Positions 34,029 to 46,359 of a stretch of 64,000 nt of DNA are shown piece after piece. Below the pieces are notes generated by a model. It ran no database searches and was not told the DNA's origin. It saw only the letters and a program-made list of their open reading frames with translations. The stretch is from Aphrocallistes beatrix. Its lineage: Eukaryota > Porifera > Hexactinellida > Sceptrulophora > Aphrocallistidae. Position 1 is the stretch's first letter. Each line of letters opens with the position of its first letter. The stretch lies in NCBI GenBank assembly GCA_963281255.1, contig OY725498.1, forward strand, positions 620,001-684,000, given 5' to 3'. The translations under genes and the position numbers were made by a program.

Positions 34029-35658
34029 ATGGCAACTGCAAGTCCGAGAAGTACGGAAATACACAGAATAATCATACATGGCAACAAGGACTACAAATCC
34101 TCTCAATTGATGAATCAGCTGAAATTAACTGAAGAAAATACAACACTTGTTAAATCACCCTTCGAATTCTTTTCATTCAGTGATCTGGATGAAATAGCAA
34201 ATAACAAACTTTTTGAGCCTAATCATAAGTTGGTAAACTTGATCGAGAATTCAGAGCAAGATATAGAGGTCTCAGCAATTTTGGTCCTCATTAGTCAGAA
34301 AGATACTATGAGCAAAGTTATGAGTAAATTAATTACAAAAATACCTCACAACCACTTCTATAGCTTCAATGAAGAGAATGAGACAGATTGGTGGGATCAT
34401 GTGATATTAGTATTCGTATCAGATGAGGATGAATCCGAAGCTGTCGATCTATCAAATGAAGAAAACATAAAGATTAAAGAAAGAGTAAAAAGAAAATTAG
34501 GTAGGTACAATTGTATTTTGAATAGTAACAGTTCTATAGAAATTATCGAAAGAAATAATTTAGATGCGAAAATTAAAGATACAATGAAAAGAAACGGAGC
34601 AATAAAAGAATTTGTCAAAAAGTCTGGGGGCAGATACATTAGTATTTCTGAAAAGACTTCAGATAAAGAAATAATAGAAGAGTTACTGGCGAAAATGGAA
34701 CCATTGAAAGATAAAATAACTGTCGGACAACTACCTCATTCAAAAAGGTATGACTTAAGTTATCCTAATTTTTGCATATTCTTAACAAAATTGATACATA
34801 TGATAGTATAAATTTATAGTTTAAATATACGTAGTTTCAAATTCTAAAATAGATTTTTAAATGTTATCAAAACATGAAACTGTGATAATTTCAAGATTAT
34901 TCTCCTATTTTTGAATTAGGTATCAAGATGCAGTTAAATCTCTCAATAAAGCTCAAAAGAAACCTATCCGTGCGGCAGATCCAAATGCCACCAAGATAGA
35001 TCGAAGCTTTGTAATATTAGGCGAGAGTGAAAGTGGTAAAAGTGCGCTAGGAAACTTGCTTTTAGGACCTCGCGAATCACAACTATTTGGAACATCTTGG
35101 TATTTCAAACCACAAGGAGCAAAAAAGATAACAACAAGTACTACTGATTTCGGTATTAAAAATGAAGATAAGAAAGTCTTGCAAATAGTGGATCTGCCTC
35201 ATGATTTAACTAAACATAGTGAAATATTAGCTAAATTAAAAACGTCTGAGAATGTGACTTTCCTCATCGTTTTAAATATCCTTTCTGGCTGTCTCTCTCA
35301 AGACGAAATAATCAGAATAAAAGAAAATATTCAAATTTGTAACCTTTCAGATCAAAAAGTATTTGAAAACGCTATTATAGTATTTACTTGTCATGGCATT
35401 GAACCAGAAAGAAGAACAGACAGCATATCCCAACACGAAGCAAAAGAATGTTTAGAAAAAAAGCTAAAATGTATGCATGAACATGAACATGGATTTATAA
35501 AAAAGATGTCTCAATTAGTGGAGAAACAACAATATACATACATAGACGAATTTTACCAGACATACAACAGAGAGAAGATTTTGAAACTTATCTTCGATCA
35601 AATTGAATACTCTGATAATGGCCTAAAAGGCGCAAATCGGAGACATTATTCCACCTGA
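34029..35658 (+). CDS. B3: pseudo-GTPase plus degenerate P-loop GTPase, two exons
   Basis: Exons 34029-34747 and 34920-35658, phase-2 GT-AG intron; 485 residues when joined. Exon 1 starts MATASPR and has GNKDYKSSQ at the P-loop position. Its usual TEIFSEGM is changed to KDTMSKVM, and about 40 extra charged residues are inserted before the RYISISEKT strand. Exon 2 has P-loop GESESGKS but DLPH instead of DxxG, and CHG in place of the T-H-x-D triplet end, so it is the most diverged B central domain. It ends at a TGA at 35656. A donor-like gtaagt follows at about 35672, but no C-terminal exon could be found, so the protein lacks the final module. It may be a shortened functional variant or a decaying gene. 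Confidence 0.72.
34748..34919 (+). other. B3 intron 1 (phase 2)
   Basis: Donor gtatga, acceptor gaattag before GTATCAAGATG; joined codons Lys-Arg-Tyr-Gln. Same position as in B1, B2, B4 and B5. Confidence 0.78.
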
Positions 35659-36669
35659 AGAAAAGATAGACAAGTAAGTTTGATTTTAACAAAACAATTT
35701 ATTACTATGCTAAGGAAGAGAGTGTAGATATTGTATTATGTATGTTCATGCTCAGTAACCTAGTATTTCTTAAGCAGACTCTTTGATCATTGTGCAAGTA
35801 TTTATCTGTAATATTTATTTTTCTCCTGATCATGATGCTGTTCAAAGATAGGAAAAATCGTGTTAAAGTGTGGACCATTTATTTTCATAATAATGATCAA
35901 GGGTACATTAATAATGTACAGTTTATGCGCATCAAATAATATTACGCCTGAGTGATTCTATGCGAACTTAGAACTTTGCGGAAGCTATTTTATACAGAAT
36001 ATACTTGTATCTATAAAGGGATCTCAGAGAAAAATAATTATTTAATTAATACATAAAAGTCATGAATGCAAAAAACTGTACACTATATATACTAGAACAG
36101 TAATTACCCCTAATAACCCTTCCTTATACAAGATAATTTCTTCTAAAAGTGATCTTATATACGTAGGGTGCTAGTCAATCGTGAAAAAGAAAATCTCGAT
36201 CTTAGCTGATATTATAATCGTTGATCCCGGTCAAGATCAAAATTTCAAAAAGGAAAGCGATTCCGATCTCGATCATTGGACATAATTTTTATCGAAACTA
36301 AAATTCGAAAGATTTATCAGGCTTAGCTATCAGAATGTATAATAATCTTTTGGTGCTGGAAGAACATTCAAGTTTGTATTTTTTTCCAAATTAAATCTGT
36401 TTTTAGAAATAAATCATTTTCTTCAAATTCAAACAATGCCAAAAATTAGCAAACGCTCAACGAATTCGATATTTGATACTTCCTTAACAAATAAACTGCT
36501 ATGTAATGTACTACTTAACTCTATAAAATCTAGGGAGAGGGTTACTATTCTGGCAAGTGGATGGTATTAGTCAAAGATTACTACCAAATCTCTCTTAAAA
36601 TTACCTCCAGCTAAACTAAACAATCCTTTTAAAATTTGAATTTTGAGCTTATTTTGTTAGCTATTTTAA
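35659..36669. other. B3-A8 intergenic spacer
   Basis: AT-rich. Searched by eye for a missing last exon of B3 and none found. A GATCTCGATC-rich patch at about 36170-36280 is unexplained. Confidence 0.4.
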
Positions 36670-38244
36670 ATGGGATGTTCATCTAGCCGCAGTAGAGTAG
36701 CAAAAAGAATCAAAAACGTTAATCATACTTTTATATTATTCGGAAAGATTAACAGCGGGAAAAGTTCCCTTGGAAACTTGATTTTAGGACGCAATGCTAA
36801 GACACAATTCAGTACACACAGGCAACATGAGCCATCGGGACACACTAGAAAAATGCAGTCGGGAGAAGCTGAGATTGTTGCTAGGTTAGTCTACGGAGAA
36901 GGATACACTGGGAGCAACATGGCGAGGATCCAAGTTATAGATCAGCCTGGTTGTAATGATAACGTTCACTTTCAAAATTCAAATCAATACATTAAAGAAG
37001 TTAAATCTGAGAAGAATGTAACTTTTCTCATTGTAATCGACCTTAATTCGAAGTTTTTCTCTCACCAAGATTTTTTATCGCTGTTCAAAGTTGCAAAGAC
37101 TTGCTCGGATAGTGAATATTGTGCATTATCAAATGCAATCATAGTTTTTACGCATGCCGACATACTCAATAAAAATTTAGAGAAAGAAAAATTGGAAGAA
37201 ATAGCACATCAAAAGTTTCGACAAGAAGACTATGGCTACGTTCATGAGCTGTTGGATCTCATGGGACAAAGATACTTGTTTGTTAATGCAGCAAATAATG
37301 GTGAAATATATAGATATGATGTCTTAAAGGAAATATTTCAGGTGAAAACAAACGTAAATGTGTGCATTGAGGGAATTCACGGATTTGAAAGTAATCAATT
37401 GAAGCGATTATTTGGAGAAAATGAAAATGTTACAAGTATCAGAAAAAATACCCTAAACTATGATATAGAATACCAATTCAATACAGACCTCAATCTGATA
37501 GAGGGAAGCTATGACGTAATGAGTTTAAAAAATGGAATAGTGAATGCACTTGACAAATTAAGCATGATAAGTAGAGGAATATCTACAATTGCAATACTGG
37601 TTAACCTCGAAGAGATATCTCCTGAAAAAATAAACGAATACATAATCGATAACCTCCCCAATACTTACACCCTTGGAGATGAATCAAAACCTTACTTCTG
37701 GGACTACGCATGCATCATTTTTAAGGTTCAAATGGATTGTAAAGAATACGTCAGGCAACAGATCGATTCTAACTCTACACTCAAGAATTTAGACAAATTG
37801 GTGCGATCAAGATACTGTTGGATCACAGACAGGAGTTCTCCAGAAGAATGTTATTCGAGATTAGGTAACCTGGTCAAAGAGGTTACCTCGTACAATAAAT
37901 GGAAGACTTACAATGATAGCACCATACTAAAAGAGATAAGCGATAAAATACAAAGAAGCTTCACCGCCAAATACTCATATGACCAAATAACGCTTCCAGA
38001 GGTAGAAAGTTTAGAAATGCCATCAGAAGTCAGTGTATCAAATTTGCCTTCTTCACTACGAGATACTTTGTATTCCATTAATCACACTTTCTGGGATGCA
38101 GGGCACACTGATATATCAACACTAATCGGTTCTTTCATCTGCAAAAACATGGATGCTGATTCTGCTAAACGGTTTAAGGAATATATCTGTGATACTGTAA
38201 TTTCTATTGATACCTATATTGATTTTTGCATTGAGTTTAAGTGA
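36670..38244 (+). CDS. A8: AIG1/GIMAP-like GTPase with MGCSSSR lipidation signal
   Basis: Single exon, 524 residues, ATG at 36670. The N-terminus MGCSSSRS fits N-myristoylation of Gly2 with palmitoylation of Cys3, a standard membrane-targeting pair, followed by basic residues (RVAKRIK). G domain: P-loop GKINSGKS (25-32), DQPG (91-94) and THAD. The pseudo-GTPase domain follows (GIHGFESNQ at the P-loop position). The C-terminal module is variant (TLIGSFICKNMD). Closest to A2, A6 and A10 (shared GHTRKMQSGEAEI segment). It is the only intact A protein here with a clear dual lipidation start, suggesting a plasma- or endo-membrane pool. Confidence 0.9.
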   Translation: MGCSSSRSRVAKRIKNVNHTFILFGKINSGKSSLGNLILGRNAKTQFSTHRQHEPSGHTRKMQSGEAEIVARLVYGEGYTGSNMARIQVIDQPGCNDNVHFQNSNQYIKEVKSEKNVTFLIVIDLNSKFFSHQDFLSLFKVAKTCSDSEYCALSNAIIVFTHADILNKNLEKEKLEEIAHQKFRQEDYGYVHELLDLMGQRYLFVNAANNGEIYRYDVLKEIFQVKTNVNVCIEGIHGFESNQLKRLFGENENVTSIRKNTLNYDIEYQFNTDLNLIEGSYDVMSLKNGIVNALDKLSMISRGISTIAILVNLEEISPEKINEYIIDNLPNTYTLGDESKPYFWDYACIIFKVQMDCKEYVRQQIDSNSTLKNLDKLVRSRYCWITDRSSPEECYSRLGNLVKEVTSYNKWKTYNDSTILKEISDKIQRSFTAKYSYDQITLPEVESLEMPSEVSVSNLPSSLRDTLYSINHTFWDAGHTDISTLIGSFICKNMDADSAKRFKEYICDTVISIDTYIDFCIEFK

Positions 38245-39920
38245 TGAATTAATCCTTGTAATATTCAGTTCCTAATTTAGCTAAAATTATTAATTACTTG
38301 CATAATGACGTTTTCGTTTGCATGCACTTTATGGTATAAATTCAACACTTGAGTTTATTTAACAAAATTTAAGTCAATAACGTGCATTTGCACTTGCACC
38401 TAATACTTAAACGATCATCCAAATGTAAAATTCAAAAATGGATAAAATATTTCAATTCGTCGTGATTATAATATTTTATATTAATACTTATAGATATTAG
38501 TCTAAGTAATTTCAATTTCATATAAGGAGCTATGACCAAATTACTGCGATTTTTATGATTTCTTAACATTTTTAGGTTTGCATGTGACAGAATGTATAGT
38601 AAATTAAGCAATTTCAAAATAAATATGAAAATTTATTTAAAATTATGCACCACATATACAGGGTGTCTCATAATTATTGTCCCCTTACAAAATATGCAAT
38701 AATATAAATTAAATTGCCTTACTGGTTCTAATTATTTTCCTATATAACCTCCTCCATCTACATGTATTTACGAATTCTATCTGGCATCCCACTTACTAAA
38801 CTTTCCAAAAGAATCGGCTCAATCTCCGACCATACACGTTTTAGCTGAATTTTTAGGATTTCAAGACTATCTGCATGTTCACTCTCTTCAAGTCTAGATT
38901 TCAAGATAGACCAAAGGTTTTCGATCGGGTTAAGGTCAGACGAGTTCCCCGGCCATTGTTTTTTACTTCAGAACGAACTGAGGTTCTCACTACACCATTT
39001 CTGTGTCCTAATGGCAGTGTGAGCAGGTGCACCGTCCTGTATGAAGACAAATTTCAACATGTTTTACACAAATTTATTCTCCAAAACTGTTCCAGCATTT
39101 GCAGTTCTTTTAAACGAAGGTAGACAGGTCTTTGTTAGAATTTCATCGATATAGTAAACTGCATTAATTGTCTTTTTAGGAGGAAGAAAATGTAATTCCC
39201 GGGAGGGCTTGGGAGTTCATCATCCCCCATAATATCACTTTCGGTGGAAATTGACCAGCACCTGGTCGAAGTTCAAGGCTCTCGCCTTTCTTGTGCTTAT
39301 GCCACCACCTTTTTATGGTTCGAATTGATACGCCAACATCCTTAGCAACTTTATTTTGCGTAATACCAGCAAGTAACATAGCCTAGCCTACAGTACGATT
39401 TCTATTTCCTGAAGGGTAAGATTTGACATCCATTTTCTCGAAAAAAGGGTAATTACAGAATCAATGTAAAAGAAAACGTAGAAGAACTACAAGTATTAGA
39501 TACCAGTTACAGTGAAAACCGTTAACAGTGAGTATGCCTTAGTTGAAAATGCATAGTCGTTTATGGGCAATTGAGAATCAAAGCTTCTAAATAAAATCAT
39601 AATTTCAATATGAGGGTGACAATAATTATGAGACACCGTGTATAGTATAAACAATATCTGTTTTAAAATTAGTATCATCGTCAGAGATAATCCTCAAATT
39701 CATCAATCCAATCGATGTTTTTTATTATCTAATCTTAATTAAATTTCGTTTTGAGGATTGATTTTCCCAAACTTGTCACTAACCACATTTCTACTCTAGT
39801 AATAGTAATGAGGAGATAAAATAGAAATCACACAATTTACAAAACTCTTACTATATATAACTAAAAGTATTTAGTTATTTCAGGAAGATTTCAAACCTTA
39901 CAACAATTGAGGCATATTCA
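38245..39920. other. A8-B4 intergenic region with dead mariner
   Basis: Contains the mariner remnant at 38659-39640. The flanking sequence after 39641 matches 4417-4500 of the A1-A2 spacer. Confidence 0.6.
38659..39640 (-). mobile_element. Tc1/mariner-type transposon remnant, internally deleted
   Basis: Inverted ends CAGGGTGTCTCATAATTATT and its near complement at 39640, each next to TA. Transposase pieces read on the minus strand: a helix-turn-helix start (GITQNKVAKDVGVSIRTIKR, from about 39370), a short middle piece (VILWGMMN), then a catalytic part with IQDGAPAHTA and SSDLNPIENLW reading down to about 38750. The segment with the first catalytic Asp is missing and frame breaks occur, so it is inactive. 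The DGAPAHTA / NPIE pattern is that of Tc1-type DDE transposases. Confidence 0.88.
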
Positions 39921-42605
39921 TCATATAACGCTCTTAACTTCCTTGGCGGTTTCTATGTATTTTTCGTTCTTGTCTTTGGGTTCAAGGTCATCTCTGCTCC
40001 CATCTTTGTCTGCTAGATTTTTAATGCCAGGTTCAAGAAAATCATCACTTTCAGTATTCTTATTTTGAAGGACTTTTGATTCTGTGAAATTGTCATGGAC
40101 ATTTTGACATATCTCTTCACTTTTACTTTTATCATCACACGTCATCTTTTGTTCTGGATTTCGTATGGTCTGAAATATTCCGCCAATGACTTTATTTCTG
40201 TTTGTTCTATCAAAATTCACAGCACTTATGAATATGTATCTCTCCTGAACTGATTTTAATAGCTTACTCAAAAAAGCATATTCTTTTTGTTCTCGTTGCT
40301 TCCCTATCAATTGCTTTAAACTATCATCTGACTGATCACTCGATTCGTCTTTATAGTCTTTATGTGTAAATACTATCATGGCATTGGAATATAAGTTAAA
40401 GCCAGTAATAGCTATCATTTGTGTAATATCACTAATTTTGGTAAATTCATGCTGAGGAAAGGATTTTGAGTTTAAATTGATTGTGATGAGATATGTTACA
40501 AAGTTACTGATACAGTTTCCCCAAAATTCTCCATACTGCTTTGGGTTTGAATTTTCTGGTTGATCCACTACTTGTACTTTCAACATTTGATCTGGATAAA
40601 GTGCACGTTTATTTCCGTACGCAATATTAGAGCTTATATCAACTTCTCCCATTGGAAAATGTTTCGACTTTCCAGCTGGTTTAGAACTCCATTTTGCTGG
40701 AAATTCAGCTTGATCCAACAGCAAATTTCCTAAAGAGCTTTTACCACTTTGTTCCTCTCCAATTATGATGAATCTTTGATGTATCTCTTGACTTCTCATT
40801 GTAGCTCGACCAGTAGCGATAAAATGTCTGTATGAATGGGCCATCTCACCATACCTATTAGACATAAGATGATTAACAATTCAGAAATATTTATCATTTT
40901 AAGCAATGAGTTTGTGTCAAGATCATTTTATCATTATACAGACACTTTGAAAAACAAAATTTAGCTAAAATCAATATCGTTTACTGCAAGACTACAACAC
41001 TAATTCTAGAACTATACATCTACAGTAATGTATCATTTTGGAGAATAAAGCATATATACCACTGTTCAGTTTTTGACAGGACTTTTGTTATTTTTTCACT
41101 CTTCTATTGAGCTAATTTTCCCGAGTGTCCCGCTTTTACATGAAATTTTTCCACCATGCCCCGCTTTATTGATTCTATAATTAATATTTTTTATTGCGTC
41201 CTGCCATGTCCATATTTCTGGTTCTAGCAGTATTTATAATAAATTTAATTTGGGCTGGAGATTGGGCTGGAGACAAAACATCACCACTTAATGTGATGGC
41301 GTTAGCGACAGAGTGGAACCCTTTGAGAATATTTAACTTTGAGGAGAAAATTTGCTAAGTGAGTAATTCGAATGTGCAGAATACAAATTTGAAACTAAAT
41401 TAGTGCATCTGTTAGATAAAAGTATTAATGTTATTGATTACAACCATAGTAGATGACCTTGTATACTTGTATTAAAACGCTAGGATTTTATATAAATTAT
41501 TTGTTTACTTTTGTTTACAATAGATACATAAAATATAAAAATCTCAAAAATATGCTAGAACTTGCTTCAACGGTGGACATGGGGTTTTTGGGGGTGTAGA
41601 TTTCGAATCTCGTATTTTCAGATCTGTATGGTAAGTTATTTGTTTACTTTTGTTTACGATAGGTATGTAATGTAAACAAGTCTCAAAAATATTATATAAA
41701 CTAACTTTCAACTTTTTAGATTTATTTTTTAGGTGTATATATTTCGAATTACCTAATTTTTCTTCTCCAGTTCTGAATTCATGATTTACCGTAGACAAAT
41801 TACGTTTTTAGTAGAGAGTTAGAAGAAATTAATAATCCATTTTTGATACGCACAGGCGCTTGCGCTGTGTGCTGTTATTATTATGAGTAACTATTGGAAT
41901 GTAAAAAGTTGACGGGTAGAATAATTTTTGTAGGATAGTGTATCAATTAATGCACCTTGTATTTGTGCATTTTCTTGCTCAAAACTCATTCAATATTTAA
42001 TTATTTATGCCAGCTTACCCAGGTGAATGAGTTCCTCCTAAGATTAGATTCTCCTTCATAGGTTTTGTCACATCTCGCAATTTCTGTACGAGTTCTGTAG
42101 GTTCAGTTTTGTCAGAGAGCCAAAAGTACCTATTTCTAGATCTTTTTACTATTTCTTTTATCCCTCCATTTTCAGTAATTGACTTCACCACATGATCGTT
42201 GTTTCCCTTCTCGATTTCTCCAAATGAGAATACTATTATGACATGTTTCCACCACTCTTTCTCATTCTTTTGATTGTATCTATAGAATTTGCTGTGAGGT
42301 AACTTTTGTATCATCGTAGACATTCCTTCACTGAATATCTCGGTTAGGCTGATGAGTACTAAGATAGCTGATACCTCTACACCTTGGTATGTTTCTTCTA
42401 TTAAACTTGTTAGCTCGGAATTTGGTTGAATAGTAGATCCTTTATTATTTAAGTCTGAAAATGGAAAGAATTTAAATTCTTCTAGGCAATTTCCTCCAGG
42501 AATTCCCATCTGATCCAAAAGTTCTGCTGATTTAAATCCATTATTTCCGTGTGTAAATATTATTCTAAATGGGGTATTTGGCTTCATCCTTTCATTTGTA
42601 GCCAT
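39921..42605 (-). CDS. B4: pseudo-GTPase plus P-loop GTPase, two exons, inverted orientation
   Basis: Minus-strand exons 42605-42019 and 40854-39921, phase-2 GT-AG intron; 506 residues. The start is the ATG giving MATNERM; the longer frame upstream runs into a MITE. Exon 1: GNNGFKSAE at the P-loop position, SLTEIFSEGM, IIVFSFG, RYFWLSDKT. Exon 2: P-loop GEEQSGKS, DQPE in place of DxxG, a good VFTHKDY base-recognition motif and RYIFISAVN. The last 80 residues are charged and contain no pseudo-GTPase repeat or YFIL module, so this protein ends after the G domain. It is the only gene of the cluster on this strand. Its intron shares an inverted repeat with intron 1 of B5. Confidence 0.8.
40855..42018 (-). 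other. B4 intron 1 (phase 2), 1.16 kb
   Basis: Minus-strand donor gtaagc and acceptor aatag. It contains at about 41080-41240 a segment complementary to 58420-58580 in B5 intron 1 (opposite direction relative to the window, same direction relative to the genes). It also holds two copies of a unit of about 140 bases at 41495-41785 ('ttatttgtttacttttgttt'). Confidence 0.72.
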
Positions 42606-42743
42606 ATTCTCTAATCTAAATGTAGTTTTCAAAGAACTCACTATATATTTACACACATAACTTGAATGTAAAGATAATAACATCCAGTTGCAGTGTGTAT
42701 CAGTTATTTGTAAGAAATCGAGTACTATTATAAATGCAAAATA

Positions 42744-42965
42744 CAGTATATACTCGAATAATCGCCCCTCCAAAGAGAGTGCAAATCTTTTTTATATCTG
42801 TTAGAAAAAAATATTAATGATAAATTATATCTAGCATTTTTTGATTTATTTGTGCGATAATATTGATGAAAACTCACTTTTATGTGTAATGTTAATTTTC
42901 TTCAGGTGGTAAATGGGGCTAAAAATTAACAATCACTACCATGCCTACTATTCGACTATATACTG
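42744..42965. mobile_element. 222-bp TA-flanked MITE upstream of B4
   Basis: Ends CAGTATATACTCGAATAATC and, inverted, ...TACTATTCGACTATATACTG, each next to TA. A similar CTCGAACAATCGCCCTTC end occurs at about 57105. It lies about 140 bases upstream of the B4 start codon. Confidence 0.7.
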
Positions 42966-44824
42966 TAGTAATAAATACTAAGGAACTGTTGTATTGATTC
43001 GTGAGATCGTAGATCCGTTGCATTCTTATACTGTGTAACCGTGGATGGTTTTGTAGTGTAGAATTTTGGGATTATCCGCAGAATCGTGAGATTTAGTTTC
43101 GCTTACTCAAATGACCTTTTGGTTCAATCTGTTTCATCCTACCTTGATAACCACCGCCATTAATTTTGTCGCATGACACAATTTAGTGGCGATGGTACTC
43201 AAGGTTTAATGAAAAAGATTGAAACACTCATTATTCATTTAAACTGAACATGCCAACCAGGAGGAATGTAGTAAGGCAAAGAAAGAAATTTTCAGGTGTA
43301 TATATTTTCTTATGGTTCTGTTCATAAAAGTTTCTACCTGTATTTATACCATTTTCTCAAAATTGATTAGTCGTGTAGTCAAGAGAAAGTTACCATATGA
43401 TGTATTATTTTTAAATTTTGTAAATGTGACATATCACTATCTCTTCATCTCTTTAATTAGTTTTGTGTTGGCTTGTAATTATAGGAGATACTTTATGGAA
43501 TGGAATTCGTGTAAAGTATGCCCATTTAAGTACATTTTAACGAATGTTCATATTAAGCGGATTCATAATAATAAGCGACCCTGACTGTATTGTTTGAGGA
43601 GCTAAAAGATATTATTTTGGAACCAATTTTATATTCAAAATTAGTCTGATCAATAGCTGTTTATTTCTACAGGAATGAGCCAAATCTTAGATTAGATTGT
43701 TTGGATGTAAAAAATAGAGCAGATAATTTTGTCCACTAAGATATAAGATGCAATACTCTAACTCTCTGCACCTTCTAGATACATTTTAATTTTCTTATTT
43801 AGCAAGGAAGGTAACTACATACGTATGCTTGATATCAGAGAGTTTGCTTAAAATAATCACAATTAATTTATAGATAAGTTCTCTTAATAATTTTTAATAA
43901 ATGAGATTAAATATTCTCTTTGAATAAATCGTTGAATCTAAGAATATTTTACATCATGCTAGTAATTAGCACTTGAGTTGAGATGGGATCTAAAAACTAA
44001 AATGAATGACAAGAAGATCACCTCCTTCAAAGGTTTGCTGAGCACCAGATATGCCAAGTAAGAAGATTAATAAGATCTATAGTAATTGATTAAGAGACAT
44101 ATCTAAACCACCAACTGGTACAGACCTTACATGATATGATTATTCTCATAACGCATACATCTTGAGAGAAAATTATAATAATTTAAGTCAAAGTAATGAA
44201 TCATCTCAAATTCAACAGAATATAATCGTTTTATCTACCCTTTAACAGAGGAGATTTATCATTGCAATTTATTTAGGGCAGGGATTTTTAAAGAATGAAT
44301 CATCTCAATATATATATATTTAAACAACTTATATTAATATATGCCCATACTACTCTTATGACTCTCTATTGGTCAATAGATGAGTCACCTATCTCGAGAT
44401 TGAAATACATGAGATGATTCATCTTTCAGCATATTCTTCATAAATTGAGATGACCTACTACAATACAATAGTTTAATATATATTTACTCGTATATACGAT
44501 GTAATCGAGATGAGATGATCTATTATAGTAAACTTTATAATAGGAAATAGCATAGCCTACTAAAGATAAGGCCTGATCACTACTTTGGACCAGGGATAAC
44601 AGGAAGTCGAGTTTTCTATAATTTAACATAGCATAAAAATGGGTATTTTCGATTCATTCAATTGTCAAATGAGTACAAGATTTTTTATTAGTACATCATA
44701 ATCAACTAATATAGACTGTACTATTCTAAATGTAATAGTAATTTGTTTCTTTCAAAATTTCTCTGATAATACATACACACACTATGTATTTTGAACTACG
44801 TTTAAGGATCTTTCTCCCAGGTTC
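42966..44824. other. Gene-free region before the rDNA pieces
   Basis: No coding feature recognised. It includes a MITE right end at 43540-43587 (family of 27957) and, from 44160, GAGATGATTCATC-type motifs also seen at 230-560, marking the start of the block paralogous to 1-1790. Confidence 0.45.
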
Positions 44825-44849
44825 AATTTGGGTATAGGGGCGAAAGACT

Positions 44850-44905
<56 letters not shown>

Positions 44906-45297
44906 CTGTGCTATGTGTGTAGTTTTATCAGGTAAAGCGAATGATTAGAGGTATTGGGGTTGAAATGGTTTCAACCTATTCTCAAACTTTAAATGGGTAT
45001 GAAGTGCAGCTTACTTGTGTGAAGTTACAAGTTATGTTCGAATACAGAGGCTCTTAGTGGGCCATTTTTGGTAAGCAGAACTGGCGATGCGGGATGAACC
45101 GAACGCTGGGTTAAGGTGCCCAAAGTCAACGCTCATGAGATCCCAGGAAAGGTGTTGGTTGATGCAGACAGCAGGACGGTGGCCATGGAAGTTGGAATGA
45201 AAATGGATGGCGCTCAAGCGTTGCACCTATCCCCGGCCGCCGTGTGGAGATACGACCAGTGCTGGTGACACGGCGTGTAGGAGGGCGCAGGGCTATA
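44825..45297 (+). rRNA. 28S rRNA gene fragment, part 1 (degenerate)
   Basis: Recognisable by universal large-subunit segments: 'tttgggtataggggcgaaag', 'actaatcgaaccatctagta', 'ctggttccctccgaagtttc', 'actggcgatgcgggatgaac' and 'gcaggacggtggccatggaa'. The very conserved stretch that should follow that last motif (with 'taacaactcacctgcc') is missing, and there are several substitutions. This is a dispersed rDNA pseudogene piece rather than a working rRNA gene. Confidence 0.9.
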
Positions 45298-45691
45298 CTG
45301 TTCTATGATTATGAATCTTGTGAATTCAAACACAAGAATTAAGATAAATAAACATCGAAATTTGTTTATGAATGTATAATAATAAACAATCAAGATAATT
45401 TAGATTGATTAAATAAGTTAAGTTACCTCCGAAGTATACTTAAAAAAATACTTAAAATTGCACTAAAAACTAAGTAAAACTGAACAAAACTAAGTATAAA
45501 ACTAAGTATTGTACTTAAACTAAGTCAAAAACTAAGATTGTACTTAGTTTGGGTTTGTGAATACCACTTAACTTTTTCAAACTAAATATTGAAAATACTT
45601 TAACTAAATATTGAAAATACGTTTCTAGCAAAAACTAAGTATTTACTTAGTTTAAGTATAAGTTTAAGTTTAAGTAGTTTAGTGAATAAGG
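45298..45691. mobile_element. AT-rich insertion inside the 28S fragment
   Basis: About 390 bases rich in ACTTAGT/ACTAAGT units, ending 'agtttagtgaataaggcccc'. It separates the two rDNA pieces. Resembles a non-autonomous DNA element, but its left end could not be fixed. Confidence 0.45.
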
Positions 45692-46358
45692 CCCCTGGTT
45701 AGTAAGGGTGCAGATGTGCTCGCTCCCTCAAAAATGGCGAGCATGTCCGATTGGTTCTTCACCGAGCCATAAGTGGCACCTTCTCTCGAAAGGGTATCGG
45801 GTTAATATTCCCGAACCAGACACTTGGATGCCGTGTGGTCTTGCCTTCTCGGAGGTGGGCCGCATGGTGCACGGTAACGTATATATATCATATATGCTAG
45901 TACTCGGTGACGCTTGCGATAGCCCTGGGAAGAGTTGTCTTTTCTTTGGAACCGTACCAACCGTGTGCACAGCCCTGGAAGCAGTTTACCTTGAGAGAGG
46001 GCTGGAGGTCGGGTAAAGCGCTGCACTTATTGCGGCGTCCAGTGCGCTGTCGAGAGCCCTTGAAAAGCTGAGTTAGTACTGGACCATGTTAGTCTCGTGT
46101 CTGGCCGTACCCATCACCGCATCAGGTCTCCAAGGTGCAAAGCCTCTGGCCGATAGAACAATGTAGGTAAGGGAAGTCGGCAAAATGGATCCGTAACTTC
46201 GGGAAAAGGATTGGCTCTAAGGGCTGAGTAGGTCGGGCTGCAAGAAGAAGCGTCTGGGCAAGAGACCGATTGCTCGACTGGGGCTGGCCGGCCCTCACTA
46301 GTTGGTCGAGTTGACGGCTCGGGCGTGGACACTCGCAGCTTGAAGCTGGTCGGCTGGA
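45692..46358 (+). rRNA. 28S rRNA gene fragment, part 2 (degenerate)
   Basis: Continues further downstream in 28S order: 'tctctcgaaagggtatcggg', 'tgggaagagttgtcttttct', 'gcatcaggtctccaaggtgc', 'gaacaatgtaggtaagggaa' and 'ggattggctctaagggctga'. Conserved sequence between parts 1 and 2 of a normal 28S is absent. It ends abruptly against a THAP-like fragment near 46360. Confidence 0.9.
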
Positions 46359-46359
46359 A

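Noticed and set aside
42606-42773. N-terminal extension of B4
   Set aside because: Starts inside a MITE; other B proteins start at the MAT/MAA position.
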